DNA of 62,206 nt from UMGS1696 sp964457685. GTDB taxonomy: Bacteria > Bacillota > Clostridia > Oscillospirales > CAG-272. Of the stretch, positions 1 through 8,637 are shown one piece after another. Location: positions 1 through 62,206 of the forward strand of contig CAYWFS010000005.1 in NCBI GenBank assembly GCA_964457685.1, read 5' to 3'. The stretch's first letter is position 1. Each line of letters begins with the position of its first letter. The translations under genes were made by a program, and so were the position numbers. Below the pieces are notes generated by a model. It had not been told where the DNA came from, did no database searches, and was given only the letters and a program-made list of their open reading frames with translations.

Positions 1-85
1 TTAACAAATTCTTTTTGTTTTTTGCTTTGTCTACTTGACAGGGGGCAGGTTAAAGTGAGAGTGCATTCGTCATACGGGGATTTTT

Positions 86-883
86 TTATTCTGATGAGGC
101 TTCACGGAGACGTTTTCTGTATTCGGCGGGCGGTACTCCAAGCTGTTCTTTGAATATTCTGTTGAAGCTTCTGAGTGAGCCGAGACCGCATTCGTTGGAT
201 ATTTCAAGGACGGTCATTTCCGTGTTGGCGAGGAGATAGCAGGACTTGCTTATGCGGTGCTGATTTACATAATCGTTGTAGGATATTCCGACGGCTTTGC
301 GGAAATATCTGGAAAGATATGAGTAATCGTAGCCGGTGGAGCGTGCAAGATCCGAAAGGGAACAGCTCTTGCTGTAGTTGTTTTCGATAAATCTGAATAT
401 GCTGTAGAGAAGTGTTCCGGAAGAGCTTGAGACTTCTGCACTTGAAGCGTCACTATAGTCTGTGCTTTTGTCAAATTCTCCGCAAAGAGAGTACAGAAGT
501 CCCTTTTGTTCGATCAGTGAGCTTCCGTTTGAAACAGAGTTTAGCTTTTCTATATAAAACGCACTCGGTCTGAATTTGCTTTGCGTGGGAATCATTCCCG
601 AGGTCTTTTCGGCATACGCACTTATCAGCTTTGGTGAGAACAGCACAAGAATATGCTTTGAATGCACGGGCGTGTTCATTTGGTGCATTTGATTTGAGAA
701 TATCATTACGGCTTCCCCTGAAGAAAGCTTATAGGAGGAGCTGTCTATTGTCACCTGCATTTCTCCCTCAAGCACGCAGAGAAGCTCAAAGCAGTGGTGA
801 ATATGGGCAGGAAACTCAAAATCCGTGCCATGCTCGACTGCGAAATAGTCTGCGGAAAGAGAGTGCTTGTTTTCGTAAAACAT
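86..883 (-). CDS. AraC-family transcriptional regulator (probable xylose regulator)
   Basis: This 265-residue cytoplasmic regulator has an N-terminal cupin-like sensor (about residues 15-90, with the HIHHCFELL stretch) and a C-terminal double helix-turn-helix AraC domain (about 165-262, ending FKEQLGVPPAEYRKR). AraC proteins of this shape bind a small ligand, often a sugar, and activate nearby operons. It is divergent from xylA/GH3/xylB and shares a 210-base promoter region with them, so D-xylose or a xylo-oligosaccharide is the likely signal (inference from position). The ATG at 883 has GGTGA five bases upstream. The intergenic palindrome at 983-997 and the weak -35 of the xyl promoter suit an activator. 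I am sure of the family but not of the ligand. Confidence 0.9.
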   Translation of the reverse strand: MFYENKHSLSADYFAVEHGTDFEFPAHIHHCFELLCVLEGEMQVTIDSSSYKLSSGEAVMIFSNQMHQMNTPVHSKHILVLFSPKLISAYAEKTSGMIPTQSKFRPSAFYIEKLNSVSNGSSLIEQKGLLYSLCGEFDKSTDYSDASSAEVSSSSGTLLYSIFRFIENNYSKSCSLSDLARSTGYDYSYLSRYFRKAVGISYNDYVNQHRISKSCYLLANTEMTVLEISNECGLGSLRSFNRIFKEQLGVPPAEYRKRLREASSE

Positions 884-917
884 TTTGTCACCGTATAAAA
901 ATTTGTTTACTTACCTG

Positions 918-946
918 ATTATACCGCATAAGAGAAATTTTTTCAA
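918..946 (-). promoter_or_regulatory. sigma-A promoter of the AraC gene
   Basis: On the minus strand, TTGAAA (941-946) and TATAAT (918-923) are separated by exactly 17 bases. The -10 lies about 35 bases before the AraC start. It is divergent from the xyl promoter at 1018-1046. Confidence 0.75.
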
Positions 947-982
947 TATCCGATTACGGAGAAAAAGAAGAAATATGGCAAA

Positions 983-997
983 AGACAAATTTTGTCT
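983..997. promoter_or_regulatory. palindrome, candidate regulator operator
   Basis: AGACAAA-T-TTTGTCT is a perfect inverted repeat with 7-base arms. It lies between the divergent AraC and xylA promoters, about 20 bases upstream of the xylA -35. A related ATAGACAGA sequence follows the -10 near 1047-1055. Position and symmetry suggest a regulator-binding site; assigning it to the adjacent AraC protein is inference. Confidence 0.5.
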
Positions 998-1017
998 ATA
1001 AAAAATAGCCGTATGAC

Positions 1018-1046
1018 GTGAAATTTCAATGAGGATATTCTACAAT
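1018..1046 (+). promoter_or_regulatory. putative activator-dependent promoter of the xyl operon
   Basis: A -10 hexamer TACAAT (1041-1046) is preceded at 17 bases by GTGAAA, a poor -35. A weak -35 next to an upstream palindrome is what one expects of an AraC-activated promoter. The xylA start lies 47 bases downstream. Confidence 0.5.
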
Positions 1047-1093
1047 ATAGACAGAATTAAACATTATATTATATATAGAGGAGACGGCTCGCT

Positions 1094-2413
1094 ATGAAAG
1101 AATTTTTCCCCGAAATACCCTATGTGAAATACGAGGGCAGAGACTCAAACAACCCTATGGCATTCCACTGGTACAATCCCGATGAAGAGATTCTCGGAAA
1201 GACTATGCGTGAACAGCTGAAGTTTGCTATGTCATACTGGCATACAATGTGTGCGGACGGTACCGATATGTTCGGATGCGGAACAAACGTAAAGACATAC
1301 GGTGAAAGCGATCCCATGGAGCAGGCTAAGGCAAAGGCTCGTGCGGCTTTTGAATTTATGAACAAGCTCTCGATAGATTACTACTGCTTCCACGACAGAG
1401 ACATCGCTCCCGAAGGAAGAACTCTCGATGAAAGCAACGAAAGACTTGACGTGATAAGTACACTTCTTTCCGAGCTTATGCAGGAGAACAATAAGAAGCT
1501 TCTCTGGGGTACTGCGAACTGCTTCAACAATCCCCGTTATATGCACGGTGCGGGAACAGCTCCGAATGCGGATGTATTTGCTTTTGCGGCGGCTCAGATA
1601 AAGAAGGCTATCGAAATTACCGTTAAGCTCGGCGGTAACGGATATGTTTACTGGGGTGGCAGAGAGGGCTACGAAACACTTCTCAATACAGATATGGGTC
1701 GTGAGCTTGACAATATGGCATTCCTGCTCAAGCTTACCTCCGATTATGCACGTTCCATAGGCTTCACGGGAGACTTCTATATCGAACCCAAGCCGAAGGA
1801 ACCCACAAAGCACCAGTACGATTTTGATGCCGCTACAGTATGCGGATTCCTTGCAAAATACGGACTCGACAAGGATTTCAAGCTTAATATTGAAGCAAAC
1901 CACGCAACTCTTGCGGGACACACCTTCCAGCATGAGCTTAATGTAGCAAGAATCAACGGTGCATTCGGTTCAATAGACGCAAACCAGGGAGATATGTTCC
2001 TCGGATGGGATACAGACCAGTTCCCGACAAATGTGTACGAAACATCCCTTTGTATGCTTGAAGTAATTCGTGCCGGCGGATTTACAAACGGCGGTCTTAA
2101 CTTTGACGCAAAGGCACGCAGAGGCTCTTACACATGGGAGGATATTGCCTACTCCTACATCGCAGGTATGGACACCTTTGCACTCGGTCTCAGAATCGCG
2201 GACAGAATAATCAAGGACGGCAGAATAGACGGTTTCGTTGCACAGAGATACGACAGCTACAACAGCGGTATCGGAAAGAAGATTACCGACAAGACTGCTA
2301 CAATCGAAGAGCTTGAAGCATATGCAAAGGCTATGGGAGACGTTACCACAAACAAGAGTGGCAGACAGGAATATCTCGAAAACGTAATGAACAGCGTGAT
2401 GTTCGGTATCTGA
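1094..2413 (+). CDS. xylA: xylose isomerase
   Basis: XylA interconverts D-xylose and D-xylulose in the cytoplasm, the first step of bacterial xylose use. The 439-residue length is typical of class II xylose isomerases. Visible signatures are the catalytic His-Asp region YYCFHDRDIAPEG, the metal/substrate segment EPKPKEPTKHQYDFD and the metal-site segment NIEANHATLAGHTFQHEL. The ATG follows GAGGAG by about ten bases. It is the first gene of an operon with a GH3 xylosidase (23 bases downstream) and xylulokinase, which together form a complete xylo-oligosaccharide-to-xylulose-5-phosphate route. No transporter accompanies them. Confidence 0.97.
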   Translation: MKEFFPEIPYVKYEGRDSNNPMAFHWYNPDEEILGKTMREQLKFAMSYWHTMCADGTDMFGCGTNVKTYGESDPMEQAKAKARAAFEFMNKLSIDYYCFHDRDIAPEGRTLDESNERLDVISTLLSELMQENNKKLLWGTANCFNNPRYMHGAGTAPNADVFAFAAAQIKKAIEITVKLGGNGYVYWGGREGYETLLNTDMGRELDNMAFLLKLTSDYARSIGFTGDFYIEPKPKEPTKHQYDFDAATVCGFLAKYGLDKDFKLNIEANHATLAGHTFQHELNVARINGAFGSIDANQGDMFLGWDTDQFPTNVYETSLCMLEVIRAGGFTNGGLNFDAKARRGSYTWEDIAYSYIAGMDTFALGLRIADRIIKDGRIDGFVAQRYDSYNSGIGKKITDKTATIEELEAYAKAMGDVTTNKSGRQEYLENVMNSVMFGI

Positions 2414-2436
2414 CATTTGCGGAAAGGCAGAATAAA

Positions 2437-4533
2437 ATGAACAAGGAAATTGCAAGAAAAAAAGCCCGTGAGCTTGTAGAGCAGATGACAGTCGAGGAAA
2501 AAGCGTCTCAGCTCCTTTACAATTCTCCGGCTATAGAAAGACTCGGCATACATGAGTATAACTGGTGGAACGAAGCTTCCCACGGTGTTGCACGTTCGGG
2601 TATGGCTACCGTATTTCCTCATGCAATAGGACTTGCCGCTACCTTTGACCCCAAGCTGATAGGAAAGGTCGGAGAAGCGGTTTCCACGGAAGCAAGAGCT
2701 AAATACAACAGCTCACAAAAATACGGAGACTACGATATTTACAAGGGACTTACATACTGGACTCCGAATATCAATATTTTCCGTGACCCGAGATGGGGTA
2801 GAGGACAGGAAACATTCGGAGAAGACCCGTATCTTACTTCCGCAATGGGTGTAAATTATATAAAGGGTATTCAGGGAGACGGTGAGTTTTTGAAAGCTGC
2901 CGCTTGTGCAAAGCATTTTGCGGTTCATTCAGGTCCCGAGCCTCTCAGACACTGCTTTAACGCTGAGGTAAACGACCACGACCTTTGGGAAACATATCTT
3001 CCTGCGTTTGAATATGCGGTGAATGCGGATGTTGCCGGTGTCATGGGTGCATATAACCGAATGAACGGCTATCCCTGCTGTGCTTCAAAGGAGCTTATAC
3101 AAGATATTCTCTACGGAAAGTGGGGATTTGACGGATATTTCACTTCCGACTGCGGTGCTATTCAGGATATTCTTTCATATCATCACTATACAGACAACAT
3201 TTTTGACGCTTGTGCAATCTCTATAAAGGCAGGCTGTCAGCTCAACTGCGGAAGTGCATATGCTCATCTTATGGAAGCATACGAGCGTGACCTTATCACT
3301 GAGGAAGACATAACAGAAGCCGCTGTCAGAGTTTACACTACAAGAGTGCTTCTCGGCGAATTTGAAGAGGAACGTCCTTATTCAGATATTCCTTTCGATA
3401 AGCTTGACTGCGAGGAATTCAGACAGCTCAACTTAAAGGCGGCAGAGGAATGTGCGGTTCTTCTTAAAAATGACGGATTCCTGCCGCTGTCCCCCGATGC
3501 AAAGAAGAAAATTGCCGTTATAGGTCCGAACTCCATGTCGCACATTGCACTTGAGGGTAACTACAACGGTATGGCATCGGAATATATTACCCCCGCAGAC
3601 GGAATGAGACGTATATTCGGCAGTGAAAATGTTCGTGTGGCAAAGGGTTGCAATATCTGGGTCGATAACCGTAATGACTGCCTAGGCTTCACCAACATGA
3701 TAAGCGAGGGTATCGCATATGCCGAAAACGCAGATGTAACCGTACTTTGTCTCGGTCTTGACTGCACTATCGAGGGCGAAGAAACCGGAATGAAGAACGA
3801 ATACTTCGACAACGGTGACAAGGTTGCACTCAAACTTCCGAAAACTCAGATGGAGCTTGCAAATAAGGTGTGCGAGGTATGCAAGGATGTAGTTATCGTG
3901 CTTATGGGCGGCGGTGCTCTTGACCTCGGTGATGAGCTTCTTTCAAAGGTTCATGCTGTTATTGATATGTGGTATCCGGGTGCGGTAGGCGGTCTTGCAC
4001 TTGCGGAGCTTATTGCAGGTAAGTATTCTCCGAACGGCAGACTTCCCATTACATTCTACGGCGAACACAATGTTCTTCCCGATTTTACAGACTACAACAT
4101 GACAGGAAGAACATACAGATATATGACCGAAAAGCCGCTTTATCCTTTCGGTTACGGACTTTCCTACACAACCTTTGACTATTCAGACGCAAATGTAAGC
4201 AATACCGAAAACGGATACAAGGTCAGCGTAAAGCTCAAAAACAGCGGAAGCATGGACGGTATCGAAAAGGTTCAGGTATATGCTTCTTACAAGGATTCGA
4301 GAACAACTACCCCGAATTTCCAGCTTTGCGGTCTTGAAGCGGTTGAGCTTAAGTCAGGTGAGGAGCGTGAGGTTGAAATAGACGTTGACGCATTCTGGAC
4401 AAAGGCTGTGCTTGCTGACGGAACAAGAACGAATGCCGACACAGCTCTCACATTCTACGTTGGCGGACATCTTCCCGACGAAAGAAGCCGTGAGCTTGGA
4501 CTTTCTGATTGCATTGAGATAAAGGTAAAATGA
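2437..4533 (+). CDS. GH3-family beta-xylosidase, cytoplasmic
   Basis: This 698-residue glycoside hydrolase family 3 protein probably releases xylose from the non-reducing ends of xylo-oligosaccharides. The (beta/alpha)8 domain occupies roughly residues 5-310 and holds the nucleophile motif FTSDCGAI (Asp in SDC). The alpha/beta sandwich domain follows, and a C-terminal Fn3-like domain covers about 590-690. The N-terminal WWNEASHG segment is typical of the GH3 xylosidase/arabinofuranosidase group. There is no signal peptide, so oligosaccharides must be imported first. It lies between xylA and xylB and overlaps xylB by four bases, implying coupling. GH3 specificity is broad, so arabinosidase or glucosidase activity cannot be excluded; the context favours xylosidase. 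Confidence 0.88.
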   Translation: MNKEIARKKARELVEQMTVEEKASQLLYNSPAIERLGIHEYNWWNEASHGVARSGMATVFPHAIGLAATFDPKLIGKVGEAVSTEARAKYNSSQKYGDYDIYKGLTYWTPNINIFRDPRWGRGQETFGEDPYLTSAMGVNYIKGIQGDGEFLKAAACAKHFAVHSGPEPLRHCFNAEVNDHDLWETYLPAFEYAVNADVAGVMGAYNRMNGYPCCASKELIQDILYGKWGFDGYFTSDCGAIQDILSYHHYTDNIFDACAISIKAGCQLNCGSAYAHLMEAYERDLITEEDITEAAVRVYTTRVLLGEFEEERPYSDIPFDKLDCEEFRQLNLKAAEECAVLLKNDGFLPLSPDAKKKIAVIGPNSMSHIALEGNYNGMASEYITPADGMRRIFGSENVRVAKGCNIWVDNRNDCLGFTNMISEGIAYAENADVTVLCLGLDCTIEGEETGMKNEYFDNGDKVALKLPKTQMELANKVCEVCKDVVIVLMGGGALDLGDELLSKVHAVIDMWYPGAVGGLALAELIAGKYSPNGRLPITFYGEHNVLPDFTDYNMTGRTYRYMTEKPLYPFGYGLSYTTFDYSDANVSNTENGYKVSVKLKNSGSMDGIEKVQVYASYKDSRTTTPNFQLCGLEAVELKSGEEREVEIDVDAFWTKAVLADGTRTNADTALTFYVGGHLPDERSRELGLSDCIEIKVK

Positions 4534-6059
4534 AAATGAAATACACAATTGGTATTGACGTTGGTACATCGGGAACAAAAACCGTGTTGTTCGATACACT
4601 CGGAAAAAAGCTTGCTTCAAGTACGGTGGAATATCCCATGTATCAGCCGCAGAACGGTTGGGCAGAGCAGAATCCGACAGACTGGAAAAATGCGGCAATC
4701 GAAACCATCCGTAATGTGATAAGCAGCTCTGGAATAGACAAAAACGATGTTGTCGGAGTCGGAATTACGGGACAGATGCACGGTCTTGTAATGCTTGACG
4801 AGATGAACGAGGTTCTTCGTCCGTCTATAATTTGGTGTGACCAGAGAACGGGAGAAGAATGCGAGGATATTGAACGCATTGTCGGCAGAGAAAAGCTGAT
4901 TCAAATTACGGCAAATCCCGCACTTACAGGCTTTACTGCTTCCAAAATAATGTGGGTTAAAAAGCATGAGCCTGAGATATACGAAAAATGCAGGCATATA
5001 CTTCTTCCGAAAGACTACATCAGATTTGTTTTGACGGGCGAGTACGCTACAGAGGTGTCTGACGCAGGCGGTATGCAGCTTCTCGACATAAAGAACAGAT
5101 GCTGGTCGGATGAGGTTCTGAATGCACTTGAAATAAACAAGGAACTTCTCGGAAAGGTATACGAATCCCCCGAAATTACGGGATATATCACACCCGAAGC
5201 TGCCGAAAAATGCGGTCTTGCAGTCGGTACTCCCGTTGTCGGAGGTGCAGGAGATAATGCGGCGGCGGCAGTCGGAGAGGGAGTTGTAACAGACGGTCAG
5301 GCATTCACAACTATAGGAACAAGCGGAGTTGTATTTGCTCACACAGATAAGCCCGAAATAGATATGGGTGGCAGAGTACACACATTCTGCTGTGCGGTTC
5401 CGGGTGCATGGCACGTCATGGGAGTAACTCAGGCGGCAGGACTTTCGCTTAGATGGCTTCGAGATACTGTATGCACGGATGAAGTCAACGAAAGTGCAAA
5501 GCTCGACTGCGACCCGTATGTTATAATGGATAAGGAAGCAGAGGGTTCGGTAATAGGTGCGAACAGACTGCTCTATCTTCCTTACCTCATGGGTGAACGT
5601 ACACCTCACCTTGATCCGAACGCAAGAGGTGCATTTATCGGACTTTCCGCTATGCATACAAGGGGAGATATGATTCGTTCACTGCTCGAGGGAGTGTGCT
5701 ATTCTCTCAACGACTGTCTCAGTGTGCTGAATGAGATGAATATTCATCCGGAAAGCATGAAGATATGCGGAGGAGGCGGAAAAAGCAAGTTGTGGAGAAA
5801 AATGCTCGCCGATGTGTACGGTATTCCCGTTACAACCGTGGAGTCTGACGAAGGACCTGCATTTGGTGCCGCAATTCTCGCAATGGTCGGGGCAGGAGTG
5901 TATCCCTCTGTTAAAGAAGCGTGTGATGCTGTCGTTCATGTCAAGGAAACTACCGAATGCGACATGAAGGCACATGAAGAATATAATAAATTCTACGGCA
6001 TATACAAGGGTCTGTATTCACATCTGAAAGAGGATTACAGAGCGTTGTCTCAGCTTTAA
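4530..6059 (+). CDS. xylB: xylulokinase
   Basis: XylB phosphorylates D-xylulose to xylulose 5-phosphate, feeding the pentose phosphate or phosphoketolase pathway. The 509-residue protein is a standard FGGY-family sugar kinase. The N-terminal phosphate loop IGIDVGTSGTKT opens domain 1, GAGDNAAAAVGEG marks the domain boundary, and the C-terminal adenosine-binding segment GGGGKSKLWRKMLADVYG is intact. Its ATG overlaps the GH3 stop codon, so the two are probably translationally coupled. The operon ends at the structured terminator that follows. Confidence 0.95.
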   Translation: MKMKYTIGIDVGTSGTKTVLFDTLGKKLASSTVEYPMYQPQNGWAEQNPTDWKNAAIETIRNVISSSGIDKNDVVGVGITGQMHGLVMLDEMNEVLRPSIIWCDQRTGEECEDIERIVGREKLIQITANPALTGFTASKIMWVKKHEPEIYEKCRHILLPKDYIRFVLTGEYATEVSDAGGMQLLDIKNRCWSDEVLNALEINKELLGKVYESPEITGYITPEAAEKCGLAVGTPVVGGAGDNAAAAVGEGVVTDGQAFTTIGTSGVVFAHTDKPEIDMGGRVHTFCCAVPGAWHVMGVTQAAGLSLRWLRDTVCTDEVNESAKLDCDPYVIMDKEAEGSVIGANRLLYLPYLMGERTPHLDPNARGAFIGLSAMHTRGDMIRSLLEGVCYSLNDCLSVLNEMNIHPESMKICGGGGKSKLWRKMLADVYGIPVTTVESDEGPAFGAAILAMVGAGVYPSVKEACDAVVHVKETTECDMKAHEEYNKFYGIYKGLYSHLKEDYRALSQL

Positions 6060-6066
6060 TGTAGAT

Positions 6067-6178
6067 AAAAAGTCGCCGGAGATGGACGATTTTTAAGTCG
6101 TGCGTCCGTTGAACCGACCCCCGAAAGTTAGACGAAAAACTAACGATTTGGAGGTCGGTTTTTTATGGCGGCTTTTTT
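6067..6178 (+). terminator. structured 3'-end element 1 (terminator with conserved core)
   Basis: An outer stem GTCGCC (6072-6077) / GGCGGC (6167-6172) ends in a six-T run. It encloses a small hairpin (GGACG/CGTCC) and a second stem ACCGACC/GGTCGGT that carries the core: CCCCCGAAAGTTAGAC, a short A-rich loop, then CTAACGATTTGGAGG. The inner pair GTTAG/CTAAC is perfect. The fold looks like a three-way junction and sits at the end of the xyl operon. The same core recurs at 17666-17766 and 60557-60645. Confidence 0.8.
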
Positions 6179-6234
6179 CTGTGTAAATGTATTTGTTAAA
6201 TTTACATTATCTCCATTTTTTGTGGGGGAAAGTA

Positions 6235-6243
6235 TGGTATAAT
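6235..6243 (+). promoter_or_regulatory. extended -10 promoter of the TauE/DUF1538/P-II operon
   Basis: TGGTATAAT carries the TGN extension in front of a consensus -10. No good -35 is visible at 17 bases. It lies 39 bases before the TTG start at 6282. Confidence 0.6.
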
Positions 6244-6281
6244 TGTTCTAAAATGAATGAATTGTGAAAGAGGGGTATTAG

Positions 6282-7061
6282 TTGACCAATATTATCAGAA
6301 TTATCCTGGTTACTTTCTTCGCCGGAATGGGTGCGGGTCTCGGTACGGGATTTGCAGGTATGAGTGCGGCGGCTGTTATAACTCCCATGCTTGTGACTTT
6401 CCTCGGAATGGACGCATACATGGCAGTCGGAATAGCTCTCGCATCGGATGTGCTTGCAAGTGCGATTTCCGCATATACATACGGTAAGAACAAAAATCTC
6501 GATATCAAAAACGGACTTCTTATGATGATTACCGTCTTGGTGTTCACCGTTGTAGGAAGTTATGTCTCAAATCTTGTTCCGTCAAATACTATGGGCGGAT
6601 TTTCTGTGGTAATGACGTTCCTGCTCGGTGTAAAATTCATCGTAAAGCCAGTCATGACCACTAAGGAAAATATGCTTGCGGTATCTGCGAAAAAGCGTGC
6701 CGTTCAGTCCGTTCTCTGTGGTATGCTTATCGGCTTTATCTGCGGATTTATAGGTGCAGGCGGCGGAATGATGATGCTTCTTATTCTTACAAGCGTGCTT
6801 GGCTATGAGCTGAAAACCGCTGTCGGAACAAGTGTGTTCATCATGACATTTACGGCTCTCACAGGCTCCGTGTCACACTTTATGATAGGCGGTGCTCCCG
6901 ATGTTCTCGTGCTTTGTCTCTCGATAGCGTTTACTCTTGTATGGGCAAGAATAGCCGCTGTATTTGCAAATAAGGCAGAGCCGAAAACTCTCAACAGAGC
7001 AACAGGTGTAGTTCTTGTTATTCTCGGTGCCGTAATATTTATGTTTAATCTTATATCCTAA
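6282..7061 (+). CDS. TauE/SafE-family sulfite-exporter-like permease
   Basis: This 259-residue polytopic membrane protein belongs to the TauE/SafE family, which moves sulfite, sulfoacetate or other small organic anions. Seven to eight hydrophobic segments are visible. The two family half-repeats each start with a glycine-rich helix: GMGAGLGTGFAGMSAA near the N-terminus and GMLIGFICGFIGAGGGMM near residue 150. The start is TTG at 6282, behind AAGAGGGG. It leads a cluster with a DUF1538 protein 42 bases downstream and a P-II-like protein, so transport may be linked to nitrogen or nucleotide sensing (inference). The substrate is unknown. Confidence 0.85.
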   Translation: MTNIIRIILVTFFAGMGAGLGTGFAGMSAAAVITPMLVTFLGMDAYMAVGIALASDVLASAISAYTYGKNKNLDIKNGLLMMITVLVFTVVGSYVSNLVPSNTMGGFSVVMTFLLGVKFIVKPVMTTKENMLAVSAKKRAVQSVLCGMLIGFICGFIGAGGGMMMLLILTSVLGYELKTAVGTSVFIMTFTALTGSVSHFMIGGAPDVLVLCLSIAFTLVWARIAAVFANKAEPKTLNRATGVVLVILGAVIFMFNLIS

Positions 7062-7103
7062 TTAGTATTCCCAAATAAAACTCATATAAGGAGGTTTACA
7101 GAT

Positions 7104-8627
7104 TTGCTCCCCAAAAGCCTGCTGAAAGAAAAAATGCGTGAATCAGTTGCGTCGGTTCTGCCGATAACGCTGATAGTTGCGTGTTTGTGCCTGTTGCTTA
7201 TCCCCGTAAACAACGGTCTGATGCTTTCGTTCCTTATAGGTTCCGTGATGATAATAATCGGAATGGGACTTTTTACTATAGGCTCGGACGTTTCAATGAC
7301 TCAGATGGGAAATCATATAGGTGCAAAGCTGACAAAATCCCGTAAGCTGTGGCTCATATTGCTGCTTAGCTTTGTGCTTGGATTTATTATAACCCTTGCC
7401 GAACCCGACTTACAGGTGCTTGCGACAAATGCCCCTGCGATAGACAAGACCGTGCTTATAATTACGGTGTCTGTCGGAGTCGGATTGTTCCTTCTCGTAA
7501 GTATGCTGAGAATACTTTTCAGTATTTCGCTGAAATGGCTTCTTATCGTCTTCTATGCGGCACTGTTCGTTATTGCTGCATTTGCGGACACAAGCTTCCT
7601 TTCAGTTGCATTTGACTCGGGCGGAGTTACAACAGGACCTATCACCGTTCCGTTCATAATGGCTCTCGGTGTCGGTGTTGCATCTATCCGAAGCGACGAA
7701 AAGGCAAAATCCGACAGCTTTGGTCTTATTGCTCTTTGCTCTATAGGACCGATTCTTGCCGTGCTTATCCTCAGCTTTATTTATACTGACAGTGCGGAGG
7801 CAACTCTTTCCTCATATGCCGCAAATTATGAGAATACAGTAGACCTCGGACGTGAGTTTATCCGTGAAATACCCGTGTATATGAAGGAGGTTGCGGTCGC
7901 GCTTCTTCCGATATTCGTATTTTTCCTTATTTTCCAGGTAATCTCGCTCAAACTTAAAAAGCGTCCCCTCGTTAAGATAATCATAGGTATCTTGTATACA
8001 TATGTAGGACTTGTTTTGTTCCTCACAGGCGTAAACGTAGGATTTTCTTCTCTCGGTTACGTTCTCGGACAGAATATAGTAGAGCATAATCTCAAATATC
8101 TGCTTATTCCGCTTGCTATGCTTATGGGTTGGTTTATCATCAATGCAGAGCCGGCAGTACACGTTCTCAATAAGCAGGTCGAGGAGCTTAGTGCCGGTGC
8201 AATCTCCGCAAAGGCTATGGGACTCAGCCTGTCGATTGCCATATCCGCCGCTATGGGTCTTGCTATGATTAGAGTTATCACCGGAATTTCCATAATGTGG
8301 TTTATGGTGCCGGGATATATCATAGCTCTCGGACTGGCATTCTTTGTTCCTCCGACCTTTACTGCGATTGCATTTGACTCAGGTGGAGTTGCCTCCGGTC
8401 CTCTTACAGCAACCTTCATGCTTCCTTTTGCAATGGGTGCTTGCTCCGCACTCGGAGGAAATATCATGACGGATGCGTTCGGACTTGTTGCCATGGTTGC
8501 TATGATGCCTCTTATCACTGTCCAGATAATGGGTGCAATCTATGTTGTCAAGACAAAGAGAGCAGGAAAGCAGGAACAGTTGCCCGAATATGCAGACGAC
8601 GAAATTATCGAGCTTTGGACGGAATAA
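7104..8627 (+). CDS. DUF1538 integral membrane protein
   Basis: This 507-residue, very hydrophobic protein is built of two similar halves, as in DUF1538 proteins. Each half carries a near-identical signature: FDSGGVTTGPITVPFIMALGVG in the first and FDSGGVASGPLTATFMLPFAMG in the second. Repeated halves with matching glycine/proline-rich breaks are typical of transporters, but no DUF1538 substrate is known to me. The start is TTG at 7104, nine bases after a strong AAGGAGG; the upstream gene ends 42 bases before. The next gene, ten bases downstream, encodes a P-II-like protein, suggesting a membrane transporter under P-II-type control. Confidence 0.85.
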   Translation: MLPKSLLKEKMRESVASVLPITLIVACLCLLLIPVNNGLMLSFLIGSVMIIIGMGLFTIGSDVSMTQMGNHIGAKLTKSRKLWLILLLSFVLGFIITLAEPDLQVLATNAPAIDKTVLIITVSVGVGLFLLVSMLRILFSISLKWLLIVFYAALFVIAAFADTSFLSVAFDSGGVTTGPITVPFIMALGVGVASIRSDEKAKSDSFGLIALCSIGPILAVLILSFIYTDSAEATLSSYAANYENTVDLGREFIREIPVYMKEVAVALLPIFVFFLIFQVISLKLKKRPLVKIIIGILYTYVGLVLFLTGVNVGFSSLGYVLGQNIVEHNLKYLLIPLAMLMGWFIINAEPAVHVLNKQVEELSAGAISAKAMGLSLSIAISAAMGLAMIRVITGISIMWFMVPGYIIALGLAFFVPPTFTAIAFDSGGVASGPLTATFMLPFAMGACSALGGNIMTDAFGLVAMVAMMPLITVQIMGAIYVVKTKRAGKQEQLPEYADDEIIELWTE

Positions 8628-8637
8628 GGAGGACACA

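Noticed and set aside
1232..1933. Long open frame antisense to xylA
   Set aside because: It mirrors the codon structure of a certain gene on the other strand, has no ribosome site, and has no recognisable domain.
4617..5657. 346-codon open frame antisense to xylB
   Set aside because: A shadow of the xylB coding frame; composition is Cys/Ser-rich without any domain.
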